NCBI RefSeq assembly: GCF_014522265.1
Contig: NZ_CP017024.1
Location: 4,412,501 to 4,476,500 of the forward strand
Length of the DNA stretch: 64,000 nt
Reading direction: 5' to 3'
Origin: Pseudomonas oryzihabitans
GTDB taxonomy: Bacteria; Pseudomonadota; Gammaproteobacteria; Pseudomonadales; Pseudomonadaceae
In this document: positions 44,102 through 54,207 of the stretch, one piece after another
Position numbering within the stretch: the stretch's first letter is position 1
Layout: every line of letters begins with the position of its first letter
Made by a program: the position numbers and the translations under genes
Notes under the pieces: generated by a model
Database searches by the model: none
What the model saw: only the letters and a program-made list of their open reading frames with translations
What the model was told of the DNA's origin: nothing

Positions 44102-44999
44102 TCGAAGTAAAATCTACGTTTAGTCTTGAACCGTATTCATTTCCATTTGAATTTTCGCACGGAATATTTGGGACAGCTATTGACTCTCGATCAGAGTACT
44201 CAGTCGACTTTGTAAGACACCAGTGCGCACTGACGTTGGCAATACAATATCGCCAAGAGTCATTGGATATCATGATAAATAACGTTCCAGTTGAGTGCCA
44301 CCTATTACCCGAATACGTAAATCAACATGCCTTCACCTCTGTACTGATCGACTCTACGAGCTTAGACATTCCCGAACTGGCGTTGATATTAAAAGCTCTT
44401 CATCAATTCAGCGGACTACGCGTTATTGTTTTATATGTGGAGCCATTTGAGTATACTTCTGGTGAAACCAGCGCTCTTAACCAAGAAGAATTCTCTCTTT
44501 CAGAAGAGATATCTGGGTTTGAAGGTGCTGGCATACCTACAATATCGATGCCCGTCGATAACGACCTGCTCAGACGTTTTATCTTCTTTGTAGGTTTTGA
44601 AGGCGGCCGACTGCAGAGTGCGATCGAGACATATGATATTTCTAGCGAAGAGGCTAGAATTTTCTTTGGACTTCCTGCTTTTAAGCCTGGATGGGAAACC
44701 AAATCAATTCGCCGCAATCTGCAATCACTAACTGACCAGTCATTTAGTGGACGAATTTTTTACTGCAGTGCGAGCAGTTGTACAGATGCATTAAGATCAC
44801 TACACAAAGTAAAATCAAATGAACCCGGCACAATAAACTATGTTATCCCCTAGGTACAAAACCTAACTCGCTTGCGGCAATATTGTTCGCATTAGAAAAC
44901 CAAAATTCTGTTCGCATACTTTACGATCAGCCAAGTAAAAAGCCTGGTCGTAGCAAAGGCATAGGGCGCCGCCACTACTACCATTACTTGGTACCATAA
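44098..44999 (+). pseudogene. unknown island protein 3, interrupted by one missing base
   Basis: The first frame (251 residues) ends NEPGTINYVIP at TAG 44851-44853. Directly beyond the C4 run at 44847-44850 the next frame reads LGTKPNSLAAILFALENQN, then SVRILYDQPSKKPGRSKGIG and YYHYLVP, stopping at 44997-44999, 2 bases before the next ATG. One extra C joins them into a 300-residue protein. Alternating strands and helices and the GTKPNSLAA loop suggest a Rossmann-like nucleotide-binding domain, faintly like the GTKP loop of CARF proteins, but no family is recognised. Break possibly artefactual. Confidence 0.75.
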
Positions 45000-45001
45000 T
45001 A

Positions 45002-46278
45002 ATGCACTTTCACAAAACCCCATACGAAGTTGTCAGATTAGCTAAAAAACATGTCCCTAAAACGGCGAGAATAATTTTAGAGCCGGCTGTGGGTGAAGGT
45101 GCGCTTCTACAGGCTTTATATCCCTTTCAACTAAACGAAAATTTAGCCCTTGTGGACATTGATAGCCGTAGGTTGGATGCTATTAAGCTGATTCACCCTG
45201 AGCTATCTGCGATAAATGCTGATTTCACTAATTGGGCTCTTGAAAATAGTAAAAATCGCTTCGACCTAATCATTACTAATCCACCTTTTTCAGGCAGGGC
45301 GGAAAACTGGAAGGATTTAGGGGATCGAAAGGCACCTATAGAATATCTTTTTTTTAAAAAATGCATTGAGCTTTTGCTACCAAATGGAACTTTAATAGCC
45401 ATTGTCCCAGACACGATAGTTAACTCTGTTCGACTACAAACAGAGCGGTTCTGGGTGCTTTCTCAAGGTGCAATCACGTTTGCCTACCAATTGCCCAAGA
45501 AAATTTTTGACAAAATTGAGGGGCATTTTATTTATTAGTTTTTAAAAAAGGAGTACGCCAAAAAAATGTAAAGCTAAGAAATCTCTCGGGAGACTCAGAC
45601 ATAAATGTTTCTCTTGACGAGCTTTCGTCATCAGGCTACAGACTCGATCACTCCTACTATAGAAGTAAGTACAAATTTTCACGCCTCACCCCCAAGTCAT
45701 CACTTCCACTATCAAGCTTTTGCCATATAACCAGAGGCCCCATAAGACAAAACTACAAAGAACTGGGAAACTTTCACTCCAACTCATTCATTTCTAATTT
45801 TTGGACAAATTACTCTAATCACAGAAACGATTTTTGCATTGCAGTTAAGCGCGTGTCCAGAAATGCACATTTTTCATTTGGTCTATTTCCTACCGAGGAC
45901 ATCCACAAATCGACAGACTGCATCCTATTTATCAAAACAAGACAAGATCTGGTGCTCAAAACTCTATTTTTCCTGAGAACAACCCTAACTAATAAAGATG
46001 GCGAGCATTTGCTACTGAAAGGAGCCGGCGCCAAATTCATCAAAGTTACGGATTTAAAAAATTTAGCGTATTTCGATTTGGCTGAGCAATATCCTACACA
46101 TTTTCAGAACTATATTTTTGCATACAAAACCAAAGATATTTCTACATGCCTGGACATTGAGAAAAACATACACTACGAACTCGCATGGGGTAAAAAAATT
46201 ACCTGCCTAAAAAGCTTCACCCACAGTGAGAAAATGGAAAGCACTTCAGAGCCGAGTACTTTAATAAGTCATCTCTGA
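45002..46278 (+). pseudogene. N6-adenine DNA methyltransferase, island gene 4, interrupted by one missing base
   Basis: The N-terminal 178 residues hold SAM motif I ILEPAVGEGA (25-34), motif IV TNPPF (92-96) and the usual following strands: an N6-adenine methyltransferase of the Eco57I/TaqI-like (gamma) layout. At the G4 run 45520-45523 the frame changes; one extra G gives IEGAFYLLVFKKGVRQKN and continues through LSSFCHITRGPIRQNY, a likely target-recognition domain, to the stop at 46278: 425 residues in all. The C-terminal half is seen directly in the other frame. No restriction nuclease gene is adjacent. Likely marks host DNA or is an effector part of the system. Confidence 0.8.
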
Positions 46279-46554
46279 CGGCTGATTCTTGGCAGCTTTG
46301 TCTACCTATTTTTTTAGCCTTGAGCTCGCATACACTTGTTCCTGCATTGCTATAGAAGCCACGAAACGTGTTTTACTCACTTTTTATGAGCGGGCTCCGT
46401 TGACTGGTCTAGTTCATCTAGCATTTTACAGCGATGCCACACAGATCAGACTCCGTATCCATAGTAACCACCCAGCACCCCAGGCGTGCCCTCCTCCCCC
46501 TCGCCCGCTACAATGCGCGCCTTGCCGTGCCACGCCTGATCGAGAAGAACCGCC
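46279..46554. other. right edge of the AT-rich island
   Basis: Base composition returns to GC-rich at about 46430-46480. No direct repeat, tRNA or integrase marks the border. T-rich tracts near 46310 may end island transcription, but no convincing hairpin precedes them. Confidence 0.5.
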
Positions 46555-48570
46555 ATGTCCCTGCCCAAGCACCATCTGGAATTGCTCAGCCCGGCCCGCG
46601 ATGTCGGTATCGCGCGAGAGGCCATTCTGCATGGGGCCGATGCCATCTACATTGGCGGGCCGAGCTTCGGGGCGCGGCACAATGCCTGCAACGAGGTCAG
46701 CGAGATCGCCGAGCTGGTGAAATTCGCCCGGCGCTATCACGCGCGGGTGTTCACCACCATCAACACCATCCTGCATGACGACGAGCTGGAGCCGGCGCGC
46801 AAGCTGATCCACCAGCTGTACGACGCCGGCGTGGATGCGCTGATCGTGCAGGATTTGGGCGTGCTGGAACTGGACATCCCGCCGATCGAGCTGCATGCCA
46901 GCACCCAGACCGACATCCGCACCCTGGCACGCGCCAAGTTTCTCGACCAGGCCGGCTTCTCCCAGCTGGTATTGGCGCGCGAGCTGAATCTGCAGGAAAT
47001 CTCGGCCATCGCCGCCGAGACCGACGCGGCCGTCGAATTCTTCATCCATGGCGCCCTGTGCGTGGCCTTCTCCGGCCAGTGCAACATCTCCCATGCCCAG
47101 ACCGGCCGCAGCGCCAACCGGGGCGACTGCTCCCAGGCCTGCCGCCTGCCCTACACCCTGAAGGACGACCAGGGTCGGGTGGTGGCCTTCGAGAAGCACC
47201 TGCTGTCGATGAAGGACAACAACCAGAGCGCCAACCTGCGTGCCCTGGTCGAGGCCGGCGTGCGCTCCTTCAAGATCGAGGGGCGTTACAAGGACATGGG
47301 CTACGTGAAGAACATCACCGCCTACTACCGCCAGTTGCTCGACGAGATCCTCGAAGACCGCACCGACCTGGCGCGCGCCTCCAGCGGCCGCACGGCGCAC
47401 TTCTTCGTGCCGGATCCGGACAAGACCTTCCACCGCGGCAGTACCGACTACTTCGTCACCGACCGCAAGGTCGACATCGGCGCCTTCGACTCGCCGACCT
47501 TTACCGGGCTGCCGGTGGGTCAGGTGGAAAAGGTCAGCAAGCGCGACTTCATCGCCGTGACCGAAGAGCCGTTGTCCAACGGCGACGGGCTCAACGTGCT
47601 GGTCAAGCGCGAGGTGGTGGGCTTTCGCGCCAACGTTGCCGAGCTCAAGGGCGAATTCGAAGAAGACGGGGCGAAGCGCTATCGCTATCGCGTCGAACCC
47701 AACGAGATGCCCGAGGGGCTGTTCCGCCTGCGGCCGAATCATCCGCTGTCGCGCAACCTTGACCACAACTGGCAGCAGGCCCTGCTCAAGACCAGCGCCG
47801 AGCGCCGCATCGGTGTGCGCTGGCAGGCCGAGCTGCGCGAGCAGCGATTGCAGCTGACCGCCATCAGCGAGGAAGGCATGAGCGTCACCGTTGCCCTGGA
47901 CGGTCCCTTCGGTATGGCCAACAAGCCGGAGCAGGCGCTGGATGGGCTGCGCGATCTGCTGACCCAGCTGGGCACCACCGAGTACCACGCGGTGAACGTG
48001 ACCCTGGATGCCCCCCAGGCCTTCTTCATACCCAATTCGCAACTCAAGGCGTTGCGCCGCGAGGCCATCGAGCAGCTGACCGCGGCGCGCATCGCCGCCC
48101 ACCCGCGCGGCCGTCGCAAGGCCGAGACCAGTCCGCCGCCGGTGTATCCCGAGTCGCACCTGTCGTTTCTCTACAACGTCTACAACCAGAAGGCCCGCGA
48201 CTTCTACCACCGCCATGGTGTGCAACTGATCGATGCCGCCTACGAGGCCCACGAAGAGCCTGGCGAGGTGCCGGTGATGATCACCAAGCACTGCCTGCGC
48301 TTCTCCTTCAACCTCTGCCCCAAGCAGGCCAAGGGCGTCACCGGCGTGCGCACCAAGGTCGCGCCCATGCAACTGGTCCATGGTGACGAGGTGCTGACCC
48401 TGAAGTTCGACTGCAAGCCTTGCGAGATGCATGTGGTGGGCAAGATGAAGGGCCATATCCTCGACCTGCCGCTGCCGGGCAGCCAGGCCGCGGCCAAGGC
48501 GCTGGCCAGCATCAGCCCGGAGGACCTGCTCAAGACCATTCGCAACAAGCCGACCGGGTACAGTCACTGA
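46555..48570 (+). CDS. rlhA: U32 family protein, 23S rRNA hydroxylation enzyme RlhA-like
   Basis: A 671-residue U32-peptidase-family protein with the opening LELLSPARDVGIAREAILHG and the iron-sulfur cysteines Cys169, Cys176, Cys192 and Cys196 (GALCVAFSGQC; RGDCSQACR). The length and the extra C-terminal region (DUF3656 type) match RlhA (YdcP), which hydroxylates C2501 of 23S rRNA, rather than the shorter TrhP/YegQ. Its GC-rich codons are host-like. It is the first host gene right of the island. Confidence 0.85.
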   Translation: MSLPKHHLELLSPARDVGIAREAILHGADAIYIGGPSFGARHNACNEVSEIAELVKFARRYHARVFTTINTILHDDELEPARKLIHQLYDAGVDALIVQDLGVLELDIPPIELHASTQTDIRTLARAKFLDQAGFSQLVLARELNLQEISAIAAETDAAVEFFIHGALCVAFSGQCNISHAQTGRSANRGDCSQACRLPYTLKDDQGRVVAFEKHLLSMKDNNQSANLRALVEAGVRSFKIEGRYKDMGYVKNITAYYRQLLDEILEDRTDLARASSGRTAHFFVPDPDKTFHRGSTDYFVTDRKVDIGAFDSPTFTGLPVGQVEKVSKRDFIAVTEEPLSNGDGLNVLVKREVVGFRANVAELKGEFEEDGAKRYRYRVEPNEMPEGLFRLRPNHPLSRNLDHNWQQALLKTSAERRIGVRWQAELREQRLQLTAISEEGMSVTVALDGPFGMANKPEQALDGLRDLLTQLGTTEYHAVNVTLDAPQAFFIPNSQLKALRREAIEQLTAARIAAHPRGRRKAETSPPPVYPESHLSFLYNVYNQKARDFYHRHGVQLIDAAYEAHEEPGEVPVMITKHCLRFSFNLCPKQAKGVTGVRTKVAPMQLVHGDEVLTLKFDCKPCEMHVVGKMKGHILDLPLPGSQAAAKALASISPEDLLKTIRNKPTGYSH

Positions 48571-49064
48571 GCCCGGCAAGGCGCTCGGGACTGATCTGCA
48601 CCGAGGTCTCGCACACCAGGTAATCACCCCCGGGGCCAGGCGGCTGGGACGCTGTCGGTCACCCGGTCGGGCCGCCACTTGCTGCTTCCCTGCGCGCGAC
48701 CGGCGCTCGATCCTCCCGCCTGGCCCTCTCCTTTACCACCTGCCGTCGAGGGTGGGGGAGCCCACTTTTTGTCAGCTTGGCACCGCCCGCCGCAACCACC
48801 GGGCCAGAGGCGCTCGCGCTTGCTAGCCGATTGATCGGCACGCGCCGAACGGTCCCGAACCCTGAAAAAAAGTGCACGGCACCGCCGCAATGGACTCCAA
48901 CCTGGCTGATGCCTGCCGCGGTTTCCTGGCTGAATGGCCGAGCCGGCGGACGGCGTCCTGTGTTCCAGTTGACCAAGAGCGCGCTGGGATAAAACGAGTC
49001 GCGACCGCGCCTGCGCGGCCGAGTCGTGGCGATTTCTGAACCGGCTAGAAGACCCCTTTGCTTT
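48571..49064. other. 494-base intergenic region, no gene seen
   Basis: Contains a near-palindrome GCCGATTGATCGGC around 48825-48838 and a GC-rich hairpin-forming stretch around 48990-49025 (GAGTCG.CGACCGCGCC with CGCGGCCGAGTCG) just before the channel gene. Long apparent open frames on the minus strand have host-antisense character and no family match. No RNA gene recognised. Confidence 0.45.
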
Positions 49065-50209
49065 ATGGATCTCGGATTTTTCAACACCCTGCTATCGACC
49101 AGTCTGCTCGGCATCTCGCTGGCCAACTGGCTCGCCATGCTGTGCATCATCCTGCTCAGCTTCACCCTCGCCCGCACCATCATCGGCTTCGTCCTGAGAA
49201 ATCTGCGGACCCGCGCCGAGAAACCGGGTGCCCATGTCAGCCATATCGCCATCCAGGTGCTCTCCAGCACCAGTAATACCCTGCTGTTGCTGGCCGCCAT
49301 CCTGATCGGCGTGGGAATACTGGATCTCCCGAGCGCTGGCTGACGCGGGTCAGCAGCCTCTGGTTCGTGGTGGCGGCCTTGCAGGCCGGGCTGTGGGCCA
49401 ACCGGGCGGTGGCCCTGGCGCTGCACCACTACTTCGTCAAGCACAGCCAGGCGGACGTCTACCAGGGCAGCGCCCTGGCCACCCTGTCACTCTGGGGCGC
49501 CAAGGTGCTGCTCTGGGCCGTGGTCGGCCTGGCGATGCTGTCCAATCTCGGCGTGAACATCACCGCCTTCGTCGCCAGCCTCGGCGTGGGCGGCATCGCC
49601 ATCGCCCTGGCGGTGCAGAACATCCTCGGCGATGTGTTCGCCTCCCTCTCCATCGCGGTGGACAAGCCCTTCGAAGTGGGCGACTTCATCGTCGTCGGCT
49701 CGCTGGCGGGCACCGTCGAGCACGTGGGCCTGAAGACCACCCGGATCAGAAGTCTGGGCGGCGAACAGATCGTCATGGCGAACGCCGAGATGATCGGCAG
49801 CACCATCCAGAACTACAAGAAGCTGCAGGAGCGTCGCATCGTCTTCAAATTCGGCCTGACCTATGCCAGCCAGCCGAAGCAGATCAGGCAGGTGACTGCC
49901 TCCCTGAAAGACATCATTCAACGGCAGGACAAGACGCGCTTTGACCGGGCTCATCTGCTGGCCTTCGGCGACAGCTCGCTGGACTTCGAGGTTGTCTACA
50001 TCGTTCTGGATGCCAGCTACAACCTGTACATGGACATCCAGCAGGCGATCAATCTGGAGATGATGGAAGCCTTCGCCAAAATCGGCGTGCGCTTCGCCCT
50101 CTCCAGCAGAAGCCTGTACGTCGAATCCCTGCCCGGGGACTTCATGGCCGAGCGGGATCGGCAGGAAGAGAATGAGTCGGTTGGCCAGCACCGGCCAGTG
50201 ATCCAGTAG
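49065..50209 (+). pseudogene. MscS-type mechanosensitive channel, interrupted by one missing base
   Basis: The first frame runs from ATG 49065 through two membrane helices to GILDLP, then stops. At the C run 49328-49330 the next frame takes over with ERWLTRVSSLWFVVAALQAG and carries the MscS pore helix and beta domain: ITAFVASLGVGGIAIALAVQ, VDKPFEVGDFIVVG, TTRIRSLGGEQIVMAN. One extra C gives about 381 residues, fitting small-conductance channels with an extra helix pair (YnaI/YbdG-like). It would open under membrane tension. Break possibly artefactual. Confidence 0.82.
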
Positions 50210-50317
50210 GATTGCGCCAGGAACCTAGGGGTGCCGGCGCTGCCGTCGGGTCGTTCGTTATGGTGGACGCCTCGACGGCAGGCCCGGGCGAGCCGCCGGC
50301 TCAGACGCAGCGGCGAA

Positions 50318-51022
50318 CTACCGTTCGGCTGCCGCGGGTGTGTGGCGCGCAACGCCAGCGTAGGCGTCGAGCATCCGCTCGCACCAGGCGGTGATGGGAT
50401 CGTCCTGGGCCAGCAACGCCTGGGCACTGACGATCCGCGCCCACTGAAAGGCGCCGAAGACGATGTGATCGGCATAGGCCGGGGCTTCGCCGGCCAGGTA
50501 ATCCTGCACCGCCAGGGTGCTGCGCAGGGGTTTCAGGACGTCGCGAAAGGCCTGCAGCGAGGTGTCGCGTTGCCCAGCCAGGGCCTCCAGCGACACGCCA
50601 AATGCCGCCTCGCGCGTCCGCTTGAAATAATCCTGGTCGGCTTCATCCAGCACCCCATGGACGTCGGGCAGGATCAACCGCGCCAGCGCCGGATGGACGC
50701 TGTCCGCGACCCATTGGTTGATGAAGCGCGTCGTTGCCTTGAGCGAGGCATCGCCCAACAGGGCAGGCCGCTCAGGGTACTGGCGATCCAGATACTCGGC
50801 GATGGTCCAGCTGTCACTCACGCACTGGTCGCCGTCGACCAGCACCGGCACCTTGCCCTGGCCGGAAAAGGCGATGGCCTCCTTCTCGTGGAAGCGCCAG
50901 GCCACGGTATCCACCGGCAACCCCTTGTGCGCCAGCGCCAGCCGTATGCGCCAGCAATAGGGGCTGAAGCGGCAGCTATCGTCGGCGCCGGTCAGTTCGT
51001 ACAGACGTAAGGGTTGGGTCAT
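50318..51022 (-). CDS. glutathione S-transferase family protein
   Basis: A 234-residue thioredoxin-fold plus helical GST. The N-terminal DSCRFSPYCWRIRLALAHKG holds the glutathione-activating Ser/Cys region (about residues 15-30), with KVPVLVDG containing the cis-proline and DSWTIAEYLD the gamma-glutamyl contact. The pattern resembles beta-etherase (LigE) and related GSTs, but a substrate cannot be assigned. AGGAGG precedes the start. Confidence 0.87.
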   Translation of the reverse strand: MTQPLRLYELTGADDSCRFSPYCWRIRLALAHKGLPVDTVAWRFHEKEAIAFSGQGKVPVLVDGDQCVSDSWTIAEYLDRQYPERPALLGDASLKATTRFINQWVADSVHPALARLILPDVHGVLDEADQDYFKRTREAAFGVSLEALAGQRDTSLQAFRDVLKPLRSTLAVQDYLAGEAPAYADHIVFGAFQWARIVSAQALLAQDDPITAWCERMLDAYAGVARHTPAAAER

Positions 51023-51492
51023 CAGGAGGTTCCTTTTGGTTGTTCAGCAAGCCATCCAGAAACGGCAGCCCGCAGGAGGGTCGGACCAGCTCGGCGGCGG
51101 CTCTCACCTTGCTAGGACCACGCCTAGACCGCAAGAGTCCAGCTCGGGTGGGATCGCCAGGCCGCGAGCAACCGCTCCCCGACAGGGGACCCGAGGAATG
51201 CATCACCGCAGAAATCGGCCGCCGAGATGACTGTCATGGCCCGAGTGCCGACCGCTCGGAGACGGTCGTCAGGCAGAGGACCTGGCCTTCCAGAGAGGTC
51301 GGCTTACAGCGCTCAGCCACTTTCGCCGCTCCATCCATTCGCCAACCCAAGCCGTCAAACCGACAGGTCATGCCCGTCGATTTTCAATTATTTACCAGCG
51401 AATTGACCCGTTTCGCCGGGTACTGCCCTGCACAACGCCTGCCTACAATGGCCTCACAACAAGAAAAGCGCCAAGCGCGTGAGGACCGAACC
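51023..51492. other. 470-base region upstream of the ABC operon
   Basis: No gene seen. An AT-rich patch ATTTTCAATTATTTACC near 51377-51393 contrasts with its surroundings and could be an Lrp-type site for the Lrp regulator encoded at the end of the operon. TTGACC near 51402 and TACAAT near 51444 are too far apart to form one promoter. Confidence 0.35.
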
Positions 51493-52458
51493 ATGTATCG
51501 CGACCACATCGTCAAACCCCGCGCGACAGACAGCCTTCCGTTCATGGCCGCGGTAGCCGCCGCCGTCTTTCTGCTGGCCTGTGTCTATGGCGTCGGCGAA
51601 GGCGGTCTGGCCCGTCTCATGGGACCGATCGTGCTCGACCTGGAAGCCCCCATGCTGCGCAACATCGCGGTCTCCGGGACGCTGACCCTTACCCTGATGC
51701 TGAACCTGTTCATCCTTGGCCGATTTCCGTTGAAGGCTCAGGTGGCCACCGTCTGGTGCGAGTTGCTGCTGCTGTTCCTGCTGTTCTTCGATACCTTCGA
51801 TCTGTCCTACAGCTTCATCTTCAGCAAAGTCGGTTTCATGATCACCCAAGGGGTGTTCACCACCGTCTACGTCTCGGCGCTATCCATCGCCATCGCTTTC
51901 GTGCTGGCCTTGCTGGGCGCCACTGCGCGCCTTTCGTCCAACGGCTTCGCCGTCGCCATTGCGAGTTTCTATACCTCGTTCTTTCGCGGTGTACCGCTGC
52001 TGATCCAGATCTACCTGATCTACCTGGGCATTCCCCAACTGGGCTATGTCGTGGGCGCGGTGCCCGCGGGGGTGCTGGCACTGTCGCTGTGCTACGGCGC
52101 CTACATGACCGAGATCTTTCGTGCCGGGATCAGCAGCATCCCGCGCGGGCAGTGGGAGGCCTGCCGGGCAATCGGCCTCACGCCCTTCCAGGCCATGACT
52201 CGCGTGATCCTGCCGCAGTCGATGCGGCTCATCATTCCGCCGACCGGCAACCAGTTCATCTCGATGCTCAAGGACAGCTCGCTGGTGTCGGTGATCGGGG
52301 TCTGGGAGCTGATGTTCCTGGCGCGTACCCAGGGGCGCGCGGAGTTCCGCCACCTGGAAATGCTGATCACGGCCGCAGTGCTCTATTGGATGCTGTCGAT
52401 CCTGCTCGAAACCGTGCAGGCCCGTCTGGAAAAGCGCTTCGACCGCGCCCATCGCTAA
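51493..52458 (+). CDS. polar amino acid-type ABC transporter permease
   Basis: A 321-residue membrane protein, longer than the usual 220-240 because of about three extra N-terminal helices (to about residue 110). The C-terminal part is a standard HisM/GlnP permease: [20 protein letters not shown] start of the domain, [18 protein letters not shown] and the EAA loop [22 protein letters not shown] 51493 has GAGG upstream. A single permease presumably works as a homodimer. Together with the ATPase and binding protein downstream it imports an amino acid, opine or amine. Confidence 0.9.
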   Translation: MYRDHIVKPRATDSLPFMAAVAAAVFLLACVYGVGEGGLARLMGPIVLDLEAPMLRNIAVSGTLTLTLMLNLFILGRFPLKAQVATVWCELLLLFLLFFDTFDLSYSFIFSKVGFMITQGVFTTVYVSALSIAIAFVLALLGATARLSSNGFAVAIASFYTSFFRGVPLLIQIYLIYLGIPQLGYVVGAVPAGVLALSLCYGAYMTEIFRAGISSIPRGQWEACRAIGLTPFQAMTRVILPQSMRLIIPPTGNQFISMLKDSSLVSVIGVWELMFLARTQGRAEFRHLEMLITAAVLYWMLSILLETVQARLEKRFDRAHR

Positions 52459-52472
52459 CCCGGGAGCACCCC

Positions 52473-53237
52473 ATGCATCAAACTTCGGCTTCATCCAACC
52501 TCAATGCGGCCGTCGCGGTACGCGATCTGCAGAAATGGTATGGCGACTTCCAGGTCCTCAAGGGGATCGACCTGCACATCGGCAACGGCGAGATCGTCGT
52601 GATCTGTGGTCCCTCCGGCTCAGGAAAGTCGACGCTGATCCGCTGCCTGAACCTGCTGGAGGACTTCCAGCAGGGCGAGGTGCGGATCGCCGGCCAGGTG
52701 CTGACCCGCGAAGCGGCCAGCGTGGCCAGTATCCGCCGACAGGTCGGCATGGTGTTCCAGCAGTTCAACCTCTTCCCACACCTGACGGTGCTGGAGAACC
52801 TGATGCTGGGCCCGCGGCTGGTGGGCAAGCTCGACCAGGCCGAAGCACGAAAACTGGCCCTGCAATACCTGGCGCGGGTACGGATCGCCAACCAGGCGGA
52901 CAAGTATCCCGGCCAGCTCTCCGGCGGCCAGCAGCAGCGGGTCGCCATTGCCCGGGCACTGTGCATGAAGCCACGCATCATGCTCTTCGATGAACCGACC
53001 TCGGCGCTCGACCCGGAGATGGTCAAGGAAGTCCTGGATGTTATGGGCGAGCTGGCTCAGGACGGCATCACCATGCTCTGCGTCACCCACGAGATGGGCT
53101 TCGCCCGCAGGGTGGCCGACCGGATCATCTTCATGGACCAGGGCCAGATCATCGAAGAGGCCCGTCCGGACGAATTCTTCGACAACCCGCGCCAGCCGCG
53201 CGCGCGTGAATTTCTCTCGCAGATCCTCAGTCACTGA
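52473..53237 (+). CDS. amino acid ABC transporter ATP-binding protein
   Basis: A 254-residue ATPase with Walker A GPSGSGKS (46-53), Q-loop [12 protein letters not shown], signature LSGGQQQR, Walker [14 protein letters not shown] and the switch histidine in CVTHEMGFA. It matches the GlnQ/HisP group closely. Start 14 bases after the permease stop with GGGAG upstream. Confidence 0.94.
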   Translation: MHQTSASSNLNAAVAVRDLQKWYGDFQVLKGIDLHIGNGEIVVICGPSGSGKSTLIRCLNLLEDFQQGEVRIAGQVLTREAASVASIRRQVGMVFQQFNLFPHLTVLENLMLGPRLVGKLDQAEARKLALQYLARVRIANQADKYPGQLSGGQQQRVAIARALCMKPRIMLFDEPTSALDPEMVKEVLDVMGELAQDGITMLCVTHEMGFARRVADRIIFMDQGQIIEEARPDEFFDNPRQPRAREFLSQILSH

Positions 53238-53292
53238 CCACCGCCGTTACACCCCTCACGACAACAACAAACGTGTATCCGGAGACATCACC

Positions 53293-54132
53293 ATGATCCC
53301 AGCCACTCGTCTTCTCACCGCTGTCGCCGCCGCTGCCGCCCTGAGTGCCGCCCTGCCCTCCGCCTGGGCCGGCGCGACCCTGGACCGCATTCACCAGACC
53401 AAGGTCATGAAGGTGGCAACCGCAGCCAATTGGCCGCCGCAGTCCTTTCTTGGCGAGGACAATCAGCTGCGCGGCTTCGACATCGACGTGGCGACCGAGA
53501 TCGGGCGTCGACTCGGGACCAAGGTGACCTTCGTGACGCCCGAGTACGGCATCATCACCGCCGGTCGCTGGGCCAATCGCTGGGATCTCTCCGTCGGTTC
53601 CATGACGCCGACGACCGCAAGGGCGCGAGTACTCGATTTCCCTGCCGTCTACTACTACACGCCCTATGTGTTCGCGGTGCACAAGGACGCGGCCAAGACA
53701 ACGCTCTCCGCGCTGAATGGCAAGAAGATCGGCGTCGAAGCCGGTACCACTTCAGAGGATTACATCAACAGGCGTCTGAAGATCGATGCCGCCGATGTAC
53801 CCGCGTTCACCTACGAGGTGGAGCCTGGCGAAGTCCTCACCTATGGCGACAGCATGGGGCCGCTCGACGATCTGCGCATGGGTAACGGCACCCGGCTGGA
53901 CGCTACCCTGTCGGCACTGCCGACCGTGCTGGGCGCCATCAAGGCGGGTTACCCCATCGCCGCCGTAGCGGGCAAACCGGCCTACTACGAACCCCTCGCC
54001 ATCGCGGTCGACAAGGGCGACGAGGCCTTCAACGCGGAGCTGGCCAAGGCCATCACCGACATGAAGGCCGACGGCACGCTCAAGCAACTCTCGCAGAAAT
54101 GGTACGGCACTGACCTCACCCTGATTCAGTAA
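53293..54132 (+). CDS. periplasmic amino acid-type binding protein
   Basis: A 279-residue type-II periplasmic binding protein. Signal peptide 1-26 ending SAWA, then the family strand MKVATAANWPPQSFLGEDNQ, GFDIDVATEIGRRLG and the hinge region KKIGVEAGTTSEDY. The substrate-contact arginine normally in SMTPTxxR is present (SMTPTTARAR). The long binding loops could hold an amino acid or opine; substrate not predictable. Follows the ATPase gene by 55 bases. Confidence 0.92.
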   Translation: MIPATRLLTAVAAAAALSAALPSAWAGATLDRIHQTKVMKVATAANWPPQSFLGEDNQLRGFDIDVATEIGRRLGTKVTFVTPEYGIITAGRWANRWDLSVGSMTPTTARARVLDFPAVYYYTPYVFAVHKDAAKTTLSALNGKKIGVEAGTTSEDYINRRLKIDAADVPAFTYEVEPGEVLTYGDSMGPLDDLRMGNGTRLDATLSALPTVLGAIKAGYPIAAVAGKPAYYEPLAIAVDKGDEAFNAELAKAITDMKADGTLKQLSQKWYGTDLTLIQ

Positions 54133-54207
54133 CCATCGCTTCAGACACCCGTACCCGTCATGCGGCGGGTGCGTGGACCGCTGCTGCCCGAAAAAGGACA
54201 CCCGCTG

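Noticed and set aside
45500-45540. Programmed frameshifting in the methyltransferase gene
   Set aside because: The run is GGGG followed by CATTTT with no slippery heptamer or stimulatory structure, and six other genes show the same kind of break at G/C runs.
41199-46278. Reading the island as a classic type I restriction system or BREX
   Set aside because: No HsdR-, HsdS-, PglZ- or BrxC-like gene is present; the ATPase has ORC/CDC6-like rather than helicase motifs.
46426-48678. A 750-codon minus-strand open frame over rlhA
   Set aside because: Antisense of a well-conserved gene with His/Gly/Val-rich composition and no family motif.
48659-49444. A 261-codon minus-strand open frame upstream of and across the start of the channel gene
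   Set aside because: It runs antisense into a conserved MscS gene and has low-complexity Arg/Pro/Ser-rich composition.
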